NCBI GenBank assembly: GCA_964510225.1
Contig: CAZEAN010000028.1
Location: 1-55,050, forward strand
Direction of reading: 5' to 3'
Source of the DNA: CAZEAN01 sp964510225
Lineage (GTDB): Bacteria > Planctomycetota > Planctomycetia > Isosphaerales > Isosphaeraceae
DNA length: 55,050 nt
Shown: positions 32,892 through 40,255 of the stretch, one piece after another
How the letters are laid out: the number at the start of each line of letters is the position of its first letter
How positions within the stretch are numbered: position 1 is the first letter of the stretch
Notes under the pieces: generated by a model
The model's input: only the letters and a program-made list of their open reading frames with translations
Databases searched by the model: none
Told to the model about the DNA's origin: nothing
Program-made: the position numbers and the translations under genes

Positions 32892-33517
32892 ATTAGAAAT
32901 CGAGCGCGGTGGATCGATCGCCCTTCGATCCGATATTTACGCTCGAAATTCGTGATAGGCTGTCCGTTGTGTGTTGGTTCATCTTGCGGGTCGTCCGGAA
33001 CCGTTGTTCTGTTGAATGCAGGGTGCTCGGTCAACTTCTCGAAGATCTGTTCCGCATATCCTTCAACATCGGTAGCGACGCTCAAGAACCCCCCGGTTCG
33101 AACGACGCGGGCGACTTGGTTGATGAACGCCGTGCTAAATACTCGTCGTTTATGATGTCGTTTCTTCCACCAGGGGTCAGGGAAGTAGACGTGGACCCCT
33201 TCCAGCGTCTGATCATCAACACGTTGCTCCAACAACAACCGGGCATCGCCTGCGATGAGCCGGACATTATGCAACTGATGCTTTGCCGCACGTTGTGCTG
33301 CCATCGTTGCATATTTTTTTGCGATCTCGATTCCGAGATAGTTCCGTTGTGGGTTGGCCGCTGCGGCCATCTGTAAGAAAAGACCCTTCCCAGGGCCAAC
33401 TTCTATCTCGGTCGGAGCTTCGTTTCCAAAGAGCTCTGGCCAGGAGAAGCGCTCAGGAATCGCTTCGGACGGGATAAAGTACTCGGAAACGTCGACGTTT
33501 GGTTTGGGTCGGTTCAT
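32873..33517 (-). CDS. trmB: TrmB, tRNA (guanine-N7)-methyltransferase
   Basis: A 214-residue class I SAM-dependent enzyme that methylates N7 of G46 in the tRNA variable loop. Motifs: SAM-binding IEVGPGKGLFLQMAAA, NYLGIEIAKKYATMAA, LIAGDARLLL, the family signature YFPDPWWKKRHHKRR, then VVRTGGFLSVATDVEGYAEQ near the end and a C-terminal TNFERKYRIEGRSIHRARF. All of these fit a complete TrmB. ATG at 33517. The gene follows the FabZ-like gene by 40 bases on the minus strand, and the two probably form one transcript. Confidence 0.95.
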   Translation of the reverse strand: MNRPKPNVDVSEYFIPSEAIPERFSWPELFGNEAPTEIEVGPGKGLFLQMAAAANPQRNYLGIEIAKKYATMAAQRAAKHQLHNVRLIAGDARLLLEQRVDDQTLEGVHVYFPDPWWKKRHHKRRVFSTAFINQVARVVRTGGFLSVATDVEGYAEQIFEKLTEHPAFNRTTVPDDPQDEPTHNGQPITNFERKYRIEGRSIHRARFLIQASTV

Positions 33518-33557
33518 CGCTGACGACTAAGTCTGAAGCAATACTGGCTTGCTGCCT

Positions 33558-34064
33558 CTATCCGGAGCTTTCCGCTGTCGGTTCATTGGGGATCGGGACT
33601 CCGATAATTCGACCATTGTAGACCATGAGTTGGTCGACGAATGCCTGCGTGTCGAAGATTGTCTGGCGACGGTTAAGGCGATGTGCCTTTCCGACGATAA
33701 TCAGTCGATCCCCGGGGCGTACTTGACCTCGGAACCGGACGTCATCGAGGCCGCCAAAGCCGAGGAACGATCCCGGCATCAATTGAATCGCCTGACAGTA
33801 GTAGCTACAGAGTTGAGCTGCGGCTTCGCAGAGTAAGACGCCGGGCATCAAGGGAAAGCCCGGAATGTGGCCTCGGATCCAGAATTCGGTCGCTGCGATA
33901 TCCTTGTAACCAATAATTAGGTGTGCTTCGGTATCGATCCGGACAATCGCCGTCAGTTGCTCCATTTCAAAACGCTGAGGATTTGCTTGACGGATTGTCT
34001 CGGTGTCGGCAAGCACCACAGAAGTGTCGATCTCGGCTGGGGGAACGATTGGGGCGGGGGGCAT
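33558..34064 (-). CDS. FabZ-like 3-hydroxyacyl-ACP dehydratase (hotdog fold)
   Basis: A 168-residue hotdog-fold protein with the FabZ active-site helix region GHIPGFPLMPGVLLCEAAAQ. The catalytic His66 and Glu80 sit at the same relative positions as the FabZ His and Glu. The C-terminal half has GFGGLDDVRFRGQVRPGDRL, comparable to the FabZ KFR..V.PGDQL segment. The N-terminal ~35 residues extend beyond the usual start and are Pro/Asp-rich. The usual FabZ N-terminal 'PHR.PFLLVD' is replaced by a divergent segment (PQRFEMEQLTAIVRID). It is therefore a paralogue rather than a certain primary FabZ. It dehydrates 3-hydroxyacyl thioesters in fatty-acid or lipid synthesis. trmB follows. Confidence 0.82.
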   Translation of the reverse strand: MPPAPIVPPAEIDTSVVLADTETIRQANPQRFEMEQLTAIVRIDTEAHLIIGYKDIAATEFWIRGHIPGFPLMPGVLLCEAAAQLCSYYCQAIQLMPGSFLGFGGLDDVRFRGQVRPGDRLIIVGKAHRLNRRQTIFDTQAFVDQLMVYNGRIIGVPIPNEPTAESSG

Positions 34065-34335
34065 TCCGAGCAGTCCTCTAGCCTGATAAACCGTCAGATC
34101 CCAGGCGAGCTTGATCGGTCTCGCTTCGGTTGAAGGGGGCTCTGTTCATACTAGCTTGAATTACGCGATCTTGGAGATCGCAACGATGATGAACGAATTG
34201 ATCTCGAATCCAGGTTCGATTGCAACAGGTATGATCTCCCCAAGACTCCGATGTGACAAGCACTCTAGGTTCGAGTGTCGGTGTCAACTCTACAAATTGA
34301 AAATTGACCTACGGTCACAGCATATTCGGGAGCGA
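34065..34335. other. Intergenic gap with a small hairpin
   Basis: About 270 bases between purF and the FabZ-like gene, both on the minus strand. A 7-bp hairpin GCGATCT (34165-34171) with AGATCGC (34175-34181) and a 3-base loop is the only structure seen. No tRNA, no credible ORF. The minus-strand frame at 34078-34287 lacks an RBS or recognisable composition. Confidence 0.4.
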
Positions 34336-35928
34336 TCACTCGTAGGCTCGGAGTCCGCCAGTACCATTCGCGGCAACAGCCGGGATGAGATCGCCATGGT
34401 CGTACAACGCTTGCCCTTTGGGAGTCGGATATCGCCCCGTCACACAACCGAGACAAAGCTGATTCGATTCGAGATTAATTGCGCGAGCGAGCGAATCGAC
34501 GGGGAGGTATCGAAGGCTATCAGCCCCGAGATGACGAGCGAGTCTCTCTTGGGCGGCTTCAGAGAGCCCTCCGTGGGGGAGATCAGCGAAACGCGGTGCA
34601 ATTAATTCGCTCCGTGTCGACATGTCAATTCCATAGTAACATGGAGCGATGATTGGCGGTGCGGCAATCCGGAGGTGGATTTCACGCGCTCCACCCCTCG
34701 ATCGGATTTGCTGGACTAAAACTCCCAGAGTCGTTGCCCGGACGATACTGTCTTCGACAAGGAGAACTCGTTTTCCTGTAAGGACTTCAGGGAGCGGCGT
34801 ATATTTTAGACGGACCCTTGCTTCACGATTTTCGGCGCCTTCGATGAATGTCCGGCCCATGTGGCGATTACGGATTACGCCTTCCATTGACGGGAGCTTG
34901 AGTTCGAATGCCATGGCATCGGCGGCTGCTTTGGCGGTATCAGGTACCGGAACGATAATAGTGTCAGCATCGAACTCGTCTCCGCCATTGGCTTGCCGTT
35001 CTAATTTGGCAAGTTCTCTCCCCAGGTTGGCTCGACTGAGGTAGACCGAGCGGTCGTCGAGCGTGCTGGCAACATTAGCAAAGTAGATCCATTCAAAGAA
35101 ACAATGCGCGGATCGAGTGTGTTCCACAAAGGAACGTACTTGAACCGACCCTGGCTCTACAATGGCGAGATGACCCGGTGGCAGCGACTTAATCGCGGTG
35201 AAGCCTAAGTTGGCCAAAGCATTGCTTTCACTGGCGGCGGCGAAGACCGGGCCTTCCGAAGCGTAACAGAGAGGTCGGAGGCCGAGCGGATCCCGAGCGA
35301 CGACTAACTGGCCAGTTGCCGAGAGGAGGGCAACGTTGTAGGCACCATCGAACCGTTTCGAGAGCCGGTTGAAGACGCCCGCCCAGTCGATCGGGATCTG
35401 TTCATCGGCAAGCTCGTAACTAATCGAGTGCATCAGGATTTCGGTGTCTGTATTTGTTCTCAGATGGTAGTCGCTATCTTTCAATAAGCTTTTCTTACGC
35501 TCGGCGAAATTGGCAATCTGCCCGTTAAATGCGAGGGCGAACCACTTTGATTTGCGACCGTGGGAGCGTTCGAATGGCTGCGCAAGGGCAAGATCCTCGC
35601 CACCGCAGGTGGCATAGCGAACATGACCGATCGCAGCGATACCATCGAAATCCTGTTTTTTCTGCTCAAGGTCGTGCGGTTGGTAGTCTTTGAAGACTTC
35701 AGTAACGGTCCCAAGTCCCTTTTCGGTCTTAATCAGCGATGATTTGCCGGGGCGGAATCGAGCGATTCCGGCCGCTAACTGCCCACGGTGTTGCATCTCG
35801 AGGAGCATCCGAGGCATCAGATTCGAGGTTTGCTCAGGGGCATTAATCGCAATCGGAGCGGGATCATCGGCCTGACTGCCGTGATAGTAGATTGCAGCAA
35901 TGCCGCATTCGTGATGGAGGTCTGACAT
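34336..35928 (-). CDS. purF: Amidophosphoribosyltransferase
   Basis: A 530-residue PurF, the first committed enzyme of purine synthesis, converting PRPP and glutamine to phosphoribosylamine. The start MSDLHHECGIAAIYYHG gives a 7-residue propeptide before the nucleophilic Cys8 of the Ntn-hydrolase glutaminase domain. Then come LLEMQHRGQLAAGIA, IGHVRYATCGGEDLALAQPF and ALAFNGQIANF. The phosphoribosyltransferase half carries VRNRHMGRTFIEG and the PRPP loop VLLVEDSIVRATTLGVLV. A late cluster of cysteines (CLGCVTGRYPTPKG, and CYGIDMSTR) matches the iron-sulfur or metal-site cysteines of the long PurF class. ATG 35928 is in a region with divergent proB. Confidence 0.94.
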   Translation of the reverse strand: MSDLHHECGIAAIYYHGSQADDPAPIAINAPEQTSNLMPRMLLEMQHRGQLAAGIARFRPGKSSLIKTEKGLGTVTEVFKDYQPHDLEQKKQDFDGIAAIGHVRYATCGGEDLALAQPFERSHGRKSKWFALAFNGQIANFAERKKSLLKDSDYHLRTNTDTEILMHSISYELADEQIPIDWAGVFNRLSKRFDGAYNVALLSATGQLVVARDPLGLRPLCYASEGPVFAAASESNALANLGFTAIKSLPPGHLAIVEPGSVQVRSFVEHTRSAHCFFEWIYFANVASTLDDRSVYLSRANLGRELAKLERQANGGDEFDADTIIVPVPDTAKAAADAMAFELKLPSMEGVIRNRHMGRTFIEGAENREARVRLKYTPLPEVLTGKRVLLVEDSIVRATTLGVLVQQIRSRGGAREIHLRIAAPPIIAPCYYGIDMSTRSELIAPRFADLPHGGLSEAAQERLARHLGADSLRYLPVDSLARAINLESNQLCLGCVTGRYPTPKGQALYDHGDLIPAVAANGTGGLRAYE

Positions 35929-36157
35929 AATAGGATAAATGCGTTACCTATGATCAACCGGGTGATCGATCGATCTTGAGGATCGGCCAAACCTCAATGT
36001 TCAATCTTTGAAAACCGCCTTCAGAGCGAAATGATTCTGACGATCAGAGAGGTTACAACACGATTATAATGTCAAGCCAAGGCGCCGACAATTGAACGAA
36101 TCGTTCTCCTTTCTTTCGGGTGGCGGTCCTGTTCTTACCAACTGACTGAGGTCTCGG
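35929..36157. promoter_or_regulatory. Divergent purF/proB intergenic region
   Basis: About 230 bases between the divergent purF and proB genes. A perfect TATAAT occurs at 36065-36070 on the plus strand, ~88 bases before the proB start, but no -35 hexamer is found at the expected spacing. It is the most likely -10 for proB. No PurR-like operator could be assigned. Confidence 0.4.
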
Positions 36158-37318
36158 GTGATTGCGATGATCGAAGCCGACCTGGTCAGACAAGAATTGA
36201 TGCTCGCTTCCAACACCCGAGTCGTGAAAGTTGGAACTAGCGTCCTCGCGACCCCTGATGGCCAGCTCGATTATTCACGAGTCACATCGCTGAGCAATCA
36301 AATTGCCGGTCTTGTTCTTTCAGGGATCCGGATCGCGCTCGTAAGTTCTGGAGCGGTTGGTGCCGGAATCGCTCGATTAGGACTTGACCAACGTCCGACT
36401 GCTCTCCGACAGCTCCAAGCCGCAGCCGCTGCGGGGCAAGCGCAGTTGATGGCCGCCTACGAGCGGGCGTTCTCGGCGCATGGTCTTCACACTGCGCAAG
36501 TCCTTGTCACCAGGGAAGATTTTGATGACCGGACACGTTACCTCAATGTCCGGAACACGCTCAACACACTCTTTGAGTATGGACTTGTTCCGATCCTAAA
36601 TGAAAACGATACAGTGAGCGTGGACGAGATCAAGTTTGGTGACAATGACTTACTCGCGGCGCTCGTTGCCGATGCAATCGGGGCCTCACTCGCAATCTTC
36701 TTGACCGTGGTAGATGGCCTTTATCCGGTCGATCCGACCAGCGGAAGTGATCCAGATGGCAGCAATCCACTGCCGATTATTCACGATCTTGACGAAGCGA
36801 TTAGTCGATTCGTGAGCAGTGGTCGGAGCCCGCTCGGCTCTGGAGGAATGAAAAGTAAGCTCGAGGCGGCAAAGATTATCAGTCGATCGGGAGGAGCCGT
36901 CATCATTAGTTCAGGAAAAGCCGATGATTGTCTAGTTGCGATCCAGGAAGGACGACCACGAGGCACGCTAATCCTCCCTCGAGGTCGCTTGCAACATGCC
37001 CGACGCCGTTGGATCAGTTCCGCTGCACGACCTCAAGGAACGCTTATTGTGGATTATGGAGCGCGTCGGGCGATTCAGGATCAATCCGGAAGCTTGCTGC
37101 CGATCGGAGTCCTCGAAGTACTGGGAGAGTTTCAGAAAGGTGACGTGGTCGCGATTCAAGATCCGTTCGGCGCTGAGTTTGCACGTGGCCTCTCGAATCT
37201 CTCAAGCCAAGAATCGAGCATCATCTGTGGTCTCCGAACCGATCAGATCGTCGCGCGCTATGGTCCTGGGCTCGACGAGGAGTTGGTTCATCGGAACAAT
37301 CTCGTCCTTCTTGACTAA
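36158..37318 (+). CDS. proB: Glutamate 5-kinase
   Basis: A 386-residue ProB, which phosphorylates glutamate to gamma-glutamyl phosphate, the first step of proline synthesis. GTG 36158 lies 6 bases after GAGG. The alternative ATG 36167 is within the same short leader. The amino-acid kinase fold shows VVKVGTSVLATPDG, ALVSSGAVGAGIARLG, QALAAVGQ-type AAAAGQAQLMAAYERAF, ILNENDTVSVDEIKFGDND and GSGGMKSKLEAAK. Residues ~290-386 form the C-terminal PUA domain (RRWISSAARPQGTLIVDYGA), present in many bacterial ProB proteins and absent in plant P5CS-type fragments. All catalytic motifs are intact. Its partner ProA is not in the window. Confidence 0.95.
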   Translation: MIAMIEADLVRQELMLASNTRVVKVGTSVLATPDGQLDYSRVTSLSNQIAGLVLSGIRIALVSSGAVGAGIARLGLDQRPTALRQLQAAAAAGQAQLMAAYERAFSAHGLHTAQVLVTREDFDDRTRYLNVRNTLNTLFEYGLVPILNENDTVSVDEIKFGDNDLLAALVADAIGASLAIFLTVVDGLYPVDPTSGSDPDGSNPLPIIHDLDEAISRFVSSGRSPLGSGGMKSKLEAAKIISRSGGAVIISSGKADDCLVAIQEGRPRGTLILPRGRLQHARRRWISSAARPQGTLIVDYGARRAIQDQSGSLLPIGVLEVLGEFQKGDVVAIQDPFGAEFARGLSNLSSQESSIICGLRTDQIVARYGPGLDEELVHRNNLVLLD

Positions 37319-37391
37319 GAATTTATGGACCATTTGGCTCGTTTGACCTTCTTCTCCGTATTCGAGAAGACAGCGAGAATTCCGAGCCAGC

Positions 37392-37418
37392 GTGCTACAA
37401 TCAAAGAATTGTAGGCAC
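37392..37418 (+). other. Hairpin with a -10-like motif upstream of a secreted orphan gene
   Basis: GTGCTACAAT (37392-37401) can pair with ATTGTA-g-GCAC (37408-37418), a 10-bp stem with one bulged G and a 6-base loop. The left arm contains TACAAT, which is close to a -10 consensus. It could be a terminator for proB (74 bases after its stop) or part of the promoter/operator of the next gene. The evidence does not decide. Confidence 0.4.
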
Positions 37419-37475
37419 TTCCCTTTCACTCGAAGTCTGACATGATCGAGTCTGTACAAGACGGGAGGATGAGCA

Positions 37476-38261
37476 ATGATTGGCCAAAAGCAACTTGTTT
37501 CCACAGTGGTCCGACCTCTCGCGATCACTTCATACCTTGTCATGCTCGTCTTCTGTTGCACTTCGACTGCAGTTGGGCAATTCGGCGGGGACCCCTTTGG
37601 TCCCTACGGTAATTCGTACCAATCTTCCTCGATCCCGAACTATTCGCGCGTCGGTCCAGGAGGGTCGTACCGTTTCGCGATCCCACCAGGACTCGGCAAT
37701 CTTCCAGGTCGAGGTGGCTTCGGATCGGCTTCGGCAGCAACCTCTGCATTAGATCCATACGCCCAAGGTGCGTTGAGCCAATACCAACGTCGCGGAGGGA
37801 CCGTGTTGACAGATCCTCTAGTCCAAGGACTTACCGACTCTGCCGCACTCGACGACGGTACTGCTTATCGTGCAAACCGCTATTCCGACGAGATCTATGA
37901 AGAGTGGCAATCAATCTTGGACGAATTATACGACGAAGCGCTCAATGCAACGGGCGAAGAGCGGTCCGAAGCAGTTCAGCGATACGAAGCGGCCCGGCTT
38001 CGCGCGAGTCGAGGAATTGCTCCTGGGGTCGCCGAACGATTTATAGGGGCAAATCGTGAACAGCTCGCTGACTATTTGGTCTCAGGCGTTGCGCCGACTC
38101 GAACCCAGACCAATCGAAATAGCAACCAAAACGCAGGACTACTTCCGTCTGCAGTAACTAACCTCAATGATTTGGTACTGTTGTCTCAGGCAATTAACCG
38201 TGCCGCGCTTGTTGAGGCAACGAGGCCTTCGAACGTTGATGGAGAGCTACAGGAAAACTGA
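37476..38261 (+). CDS. Secreted orphan protein
   Basis: A 261-residue protein that I do not recognise. ATG 37476 lies 7 bases after GGGAGG. A hydrophobic signal peptide (ITSYLVMLVFCCTSTAVGQ) ends around residue 36. The segment after it is Gly/Pro/Tyr/Ser-rich with low complexity (FGGDPFGPYGNSYQSS and PPGLGNLPGRGGFG). A helical Glu/Ala-rich block follows at ~140-205 (EEWQSILDELYDEALNATGE, EAVQRYEAARLRASRG), then an Asn/Gln-rich stretch. No motif for an enzyme is seen. It is probably an envelope or extracellular protein of a planctomycete-specific family. It precedes the nuo operon but has its own transcription unit, as a nuo promoter begins 14 bases after its stop. Confidence 0.68.
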   Translation: MIGQKQLVSTVVRPLAITSYLVMLVFCCTSTAVGQFGGDPFGPYGNSYQSSSIPNYSRVGPGGSYRFAIPPGLGNLPGRGGFGSASAATSALDPYAQGALSQYQRRGGTVLTDPLVQGLTDSAALDDGTAYRANRYSDEIYEEWQSILDELYDEALNATGEERSEAVQRYEAARLRASRGIAPGVAERFIGANREQLADYLVSGVAPTRTQTNRNSNQNAGLLPSAVTNLNDLVLLSQAINRAALVEATRPSNVDGELQEN

Positions 38262-38274
38262 GGACGGCGGTGTC

Positions 38275-38304
38275 TTGACGAGCTTGATTCGAGGGCTCTA
38301 CAAT
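38275..38304 (+). promoter_or_regulatory. Sigma70-like promoter for the nuo operon
   Basis: TTGACG (38275-38280) and TACAAT (38299-38304) are separated by 18 bases, and each matches the consensus at 5 of 6 positions. The predicted transcript start near 38311 gives a leader of about 110 bases before nuoA at 38422. It is the best promoter candidate in the window. Confidence 0.6.
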
Positions 38305-38341
38305 CCGTTCTCCTTCGATTACAGAATCAAACGTTTCATCC

Positions 38342-38380
38342 CACTACCATTACGTAGTGTCTTGTGAAGAGTTTCACAAG
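38342..38380 (+). other. Two tandem hairpins in the nuo leader
   Basis: Hairpin 1: CACTAC (38342-38347) with GTAGTG (38354-38359), 6-base loop. Hairpin 2: CTTGTGAA (38361-38368) with TTCACAAG (38373-38380), 4-base loop, immediately adjacent. Both lie in the predicted 5' leader, ~40-80 bases before the nuoA start. No T-run follows hairpin 2, so it is more likely a structured leader or protein-binding site than an intrinsic terminator. Confidence 0.45.
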
Positions 38381-38421
38381 ATTCCTCGTTATTAATTGGA
38401 ATAAACGCAGGATCGATTCTC

Positions 38422-38826
38422 TTGGCAACTGAATTTATCCCAATATTCCTGATGATCCTGGTTGGGATTTCAGTAGCGGTTGGGATGTTAACCGCGAGTT
38501 ACATTCTCAGCCCTGGTCGTCGCAAAACAAGAGAAAACGCTGTCAAACTCATGCCCTACGAATCGGGTATGGACCCCATCGGTGATGCTCGACAGCGGTT
38601 CGATGTTCGATATTATCTTATTGCCATCGAATTCTTGATTTTCGACGTCGAATTGTTGCTCCTCTACCCTTGGGCAGTTTCGCACTGGAACGTAAGCGAA
38701 ACAAATGCGGTAGGTATTCCGCCCGAACTCCGAATCTTCGCATTCCTCGGTATCCTGATTTTTCTAGGGATTCTCACCGCTGGGTTTGCGTACACTTGGC
38801 GTAAAGGAGTTTACGAATGGCGATAG
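38422..38826 (+). CDS. nuoA: NADH-quinone oxidoreductase subunit A
   Basis: A 134-residue complex I membrane subunit. The start is TTG 38422 (translated from ATEFIPIFLMILVG), because the next in-frame Met lies inside the first helix. CAGGA lies ~9 bases upstream. Three membrane helices flank the conserved cytoplasmic loop YESGMDPIGDARQRFDVRYYLIAIEFLIFDVE, split here as YESGMDP and IEFLIFDVELLLLYPW, which is the NuoA signature near the quinone tunnel. It is the first gene of a 14-gene operon and its 3' end overlaps nuoB by 10 bases, so translation is coupled. Confidence 0.95.
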   Translation: MATEFIPIFLMILVGISVAVGMLTASYILSPGRRKTRENAVKLMPYESGMDPIGDARQRFDVRYYLIAIEFLIFDVELLLLYPWAVSHWNVSETNAVGIPPELRIFAFLGILIFLGILTAGFAYTWRKGVYEWR

Positions 38827-39494
38827 CTACAAGTCCTTCGACGGGTTCTTCTCCCGCAGTCAACCCATTGCTTTCGGCGAAGAAGGGTACGGTTGAAGTT
38901 CCTGAAAACGTGATACTTTCTTCAATCGATACAGTCGTCAACGCCGCGCGTAAATACAGTCTTTGGCCAATGCCATTTGCAACAGCTTGTTGTGGTATTG
39001 AGTTAATGGCTGTCGGTGCGGCACGGTTTGATATTTCACGGTTTGGTGCCGAAGTGATGCGTTTCAGCCCTCGGCAGTGTGATCTCTTGATCGTTGCCGG
39101 CCGGGTTGCGATGAAAATGCTCCCTGTTTTGCAGCGGATCTGGCTCCAAATGCCTGAGCCAAAATGGTGTATTAGCATGGGTGCCTGTGCCTGTACCGGC
39201 GGTATTTTTGATACCTACGCTGTAGTACAGGGGGTCGATCGATTTATCCCGGTTGATGCCTACATTCCTGGTTGTCCTCCACGGCCAGAGCAGATCCTGC
39301 GATCGCTCATGGATCTTCAAGGAAAAATTCAAAAGGGTGGTAAGTTACTCGGAACAAACCTTCCGGAACTCGCTGAACGCGAGAAGCATTTGATCGAAAT
39401 GGAATCCCGATCTAAGTCACAAGTTCAGATTGATGAGCGCGGTGATGAGGGTCGTTTTGGTTATCAGCAGCCAGGTGGTGATGCAGCCTACTAA
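38817..39494 (+). CDS. nuoB: NADH-quinone oxidoreductase subunit B (N2 cluster)
   Basis: A 225-residue peripheral-arm subunit that holds the terminal [4Fe-4S] cluster N2 next to the quinone site. The N2 ligands are present: tandem Cys58-Cys59 in ATACCGIELM, Cys124 in CISMGACACTGG and Cys153 in IPGCPPRPEQ. The N-terminal ~30 residues are a divergent Ser/Pro-rich extension. The C-terminal ~45 residues after the core are hydrophilic (Glu/Lys-rich) and end in a Gly-rich GYQQPGGDAAY. Its ATG is inside the end of nuoA. The next gene, nuoC, starts 98 bases downstream. Confidence 0.97.
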   Translation: MAIATSPSTGSSPAVNPLLSAKKGTVEVPENVILSSIDTVVNAARKYSLWPMPFATACCGIELMAVGAARFDISRFGAEVMRFSPRQCDLLIVAGRVAMKMLPVLQRIWLQMPEPKWCISMGACACTGGIFDTYAVVQGVDRFIPVDAYIPGCPPRPEQILRSLMDLQGKIQKGGKLLGTNLPELAEREKHLIEMESRSKSQVQIDERGDEGRFGYQQPGGDAAY

Positions 39495-39592
39495 TTAGTT
39501 GGTTGTGGGCCATATTCTTCGCATTCCTTGAAATCTCGACAGTTCAGTCACACCTTCACGATCTAACACGATTCCTGAGGAACTTGCCTCGC

Positions 39593-40126
39593 ATGAGTAC
39601 GGGATTGAGCGAATTCCAAACCGAAGTACAGCAGCAACTAAACGCTCGCTTCGGTACTGAGAATCTTCGGTGGAGTTCGTTCCGGGATAACCTTCGCGTG
39701 TTTGTGAGTCATGATCGACTCATCGACTGCCTCCGGTTTCTTCAAACTGATCTTGGTTTCGCCATGCTCGCTGAGTTGGGCGCAGCTGATTACTTGGGTT
39801 ATCCGAATCGATCTGTTGAGTCATCACGTTTCGAAGTTCATTACGTCTTGCTCAATCGTGACCTCGCAGAACGATTGATCGTGAAAGTGGGTCTTTCAGA
39901 TTCGCCTCATCCCATGCTTCCTTCCGTGATGCCGCTTTGGAAGGGGGCGAATTGGATGGAGCGTGAAATCTTCGATATGTACGGAATTCGTTTCGAAAAC
40001 CATCCGGATTTGAGGCGGATCCTGATGCCTGACGAGTTTACTGCACACCCTCTTCGAAAAGACTACCCTCTTCGAGGACGTGGTGAACGGCACAATTTTC
40101 CCAGAATACTTCGCGAGAAATCATAG
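39593..40126 (+). CDS. nuoC: NADH-quinone oxidoreductase subunit C
   Basis: The frame opens at GTG 39503, but the ATG at 39593 (MSTGLSEFQTEVQQQL) is preferred. It follows a GAGG and matches the usual N-terminus. This gives 177 residues. The conserved end EREIFDMYGIRFENHPDLRRILMPDEFTAHPLRKDYPL, seen here as segments EREIFDMYGI, HPDLRRILMPDEF and HPLRKDYPLRG, is the NuoC signature. nuoC is separate from nuoD, unlike the fused nuoCD of enterobacteria. The gap to nuoD is 129 bases. Confidence 0.95.
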   Translation: MSTGLSEFQTEVQQQLNARFGTENLRWSSFRDNLRVFVSHDRLIDCLRFLQTDLGFAMLAELGAADYLGYPNRSVESSRFEVHYVLLNRDLAERLIVKVGLSDSPHPMLPSVMPLWKGANWMEREIFDMYGIRFENHPDLRRILMPDEFTAHPLRKDYPLRGRGERHNFPRILREKS

Positions 40127-40255
40127 CCGAACCCTCCGGTCTTATTCTCCACGCTTGTCAGTTCCATCAACGTGTTGTGCTGTCCAGATTGGAATCAATT
40201 CCAACTCGATTGAAGCGGTTCACATTTTCTCCCGATTTTACCTACCGAGAGTACT

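Noticed and set aside
34201..34225. GGTTCGA-type motif resembling a tRNA T-loop
   Set aside because: No matching acceptor, D or anticodon stems could be formed on either strand.
34078..34287. Short minus-strand frame between purF and the FabZ-like gene
   Set aside because: No RBS, no domain, no codon pattern distinguishing it from noise.
36065..36070. Perfect TATAAT as a firm proB promoter
   Set aside because: No -35 at the right distance, so listed only as a candidate in the intergenic entry and not as a promoter.
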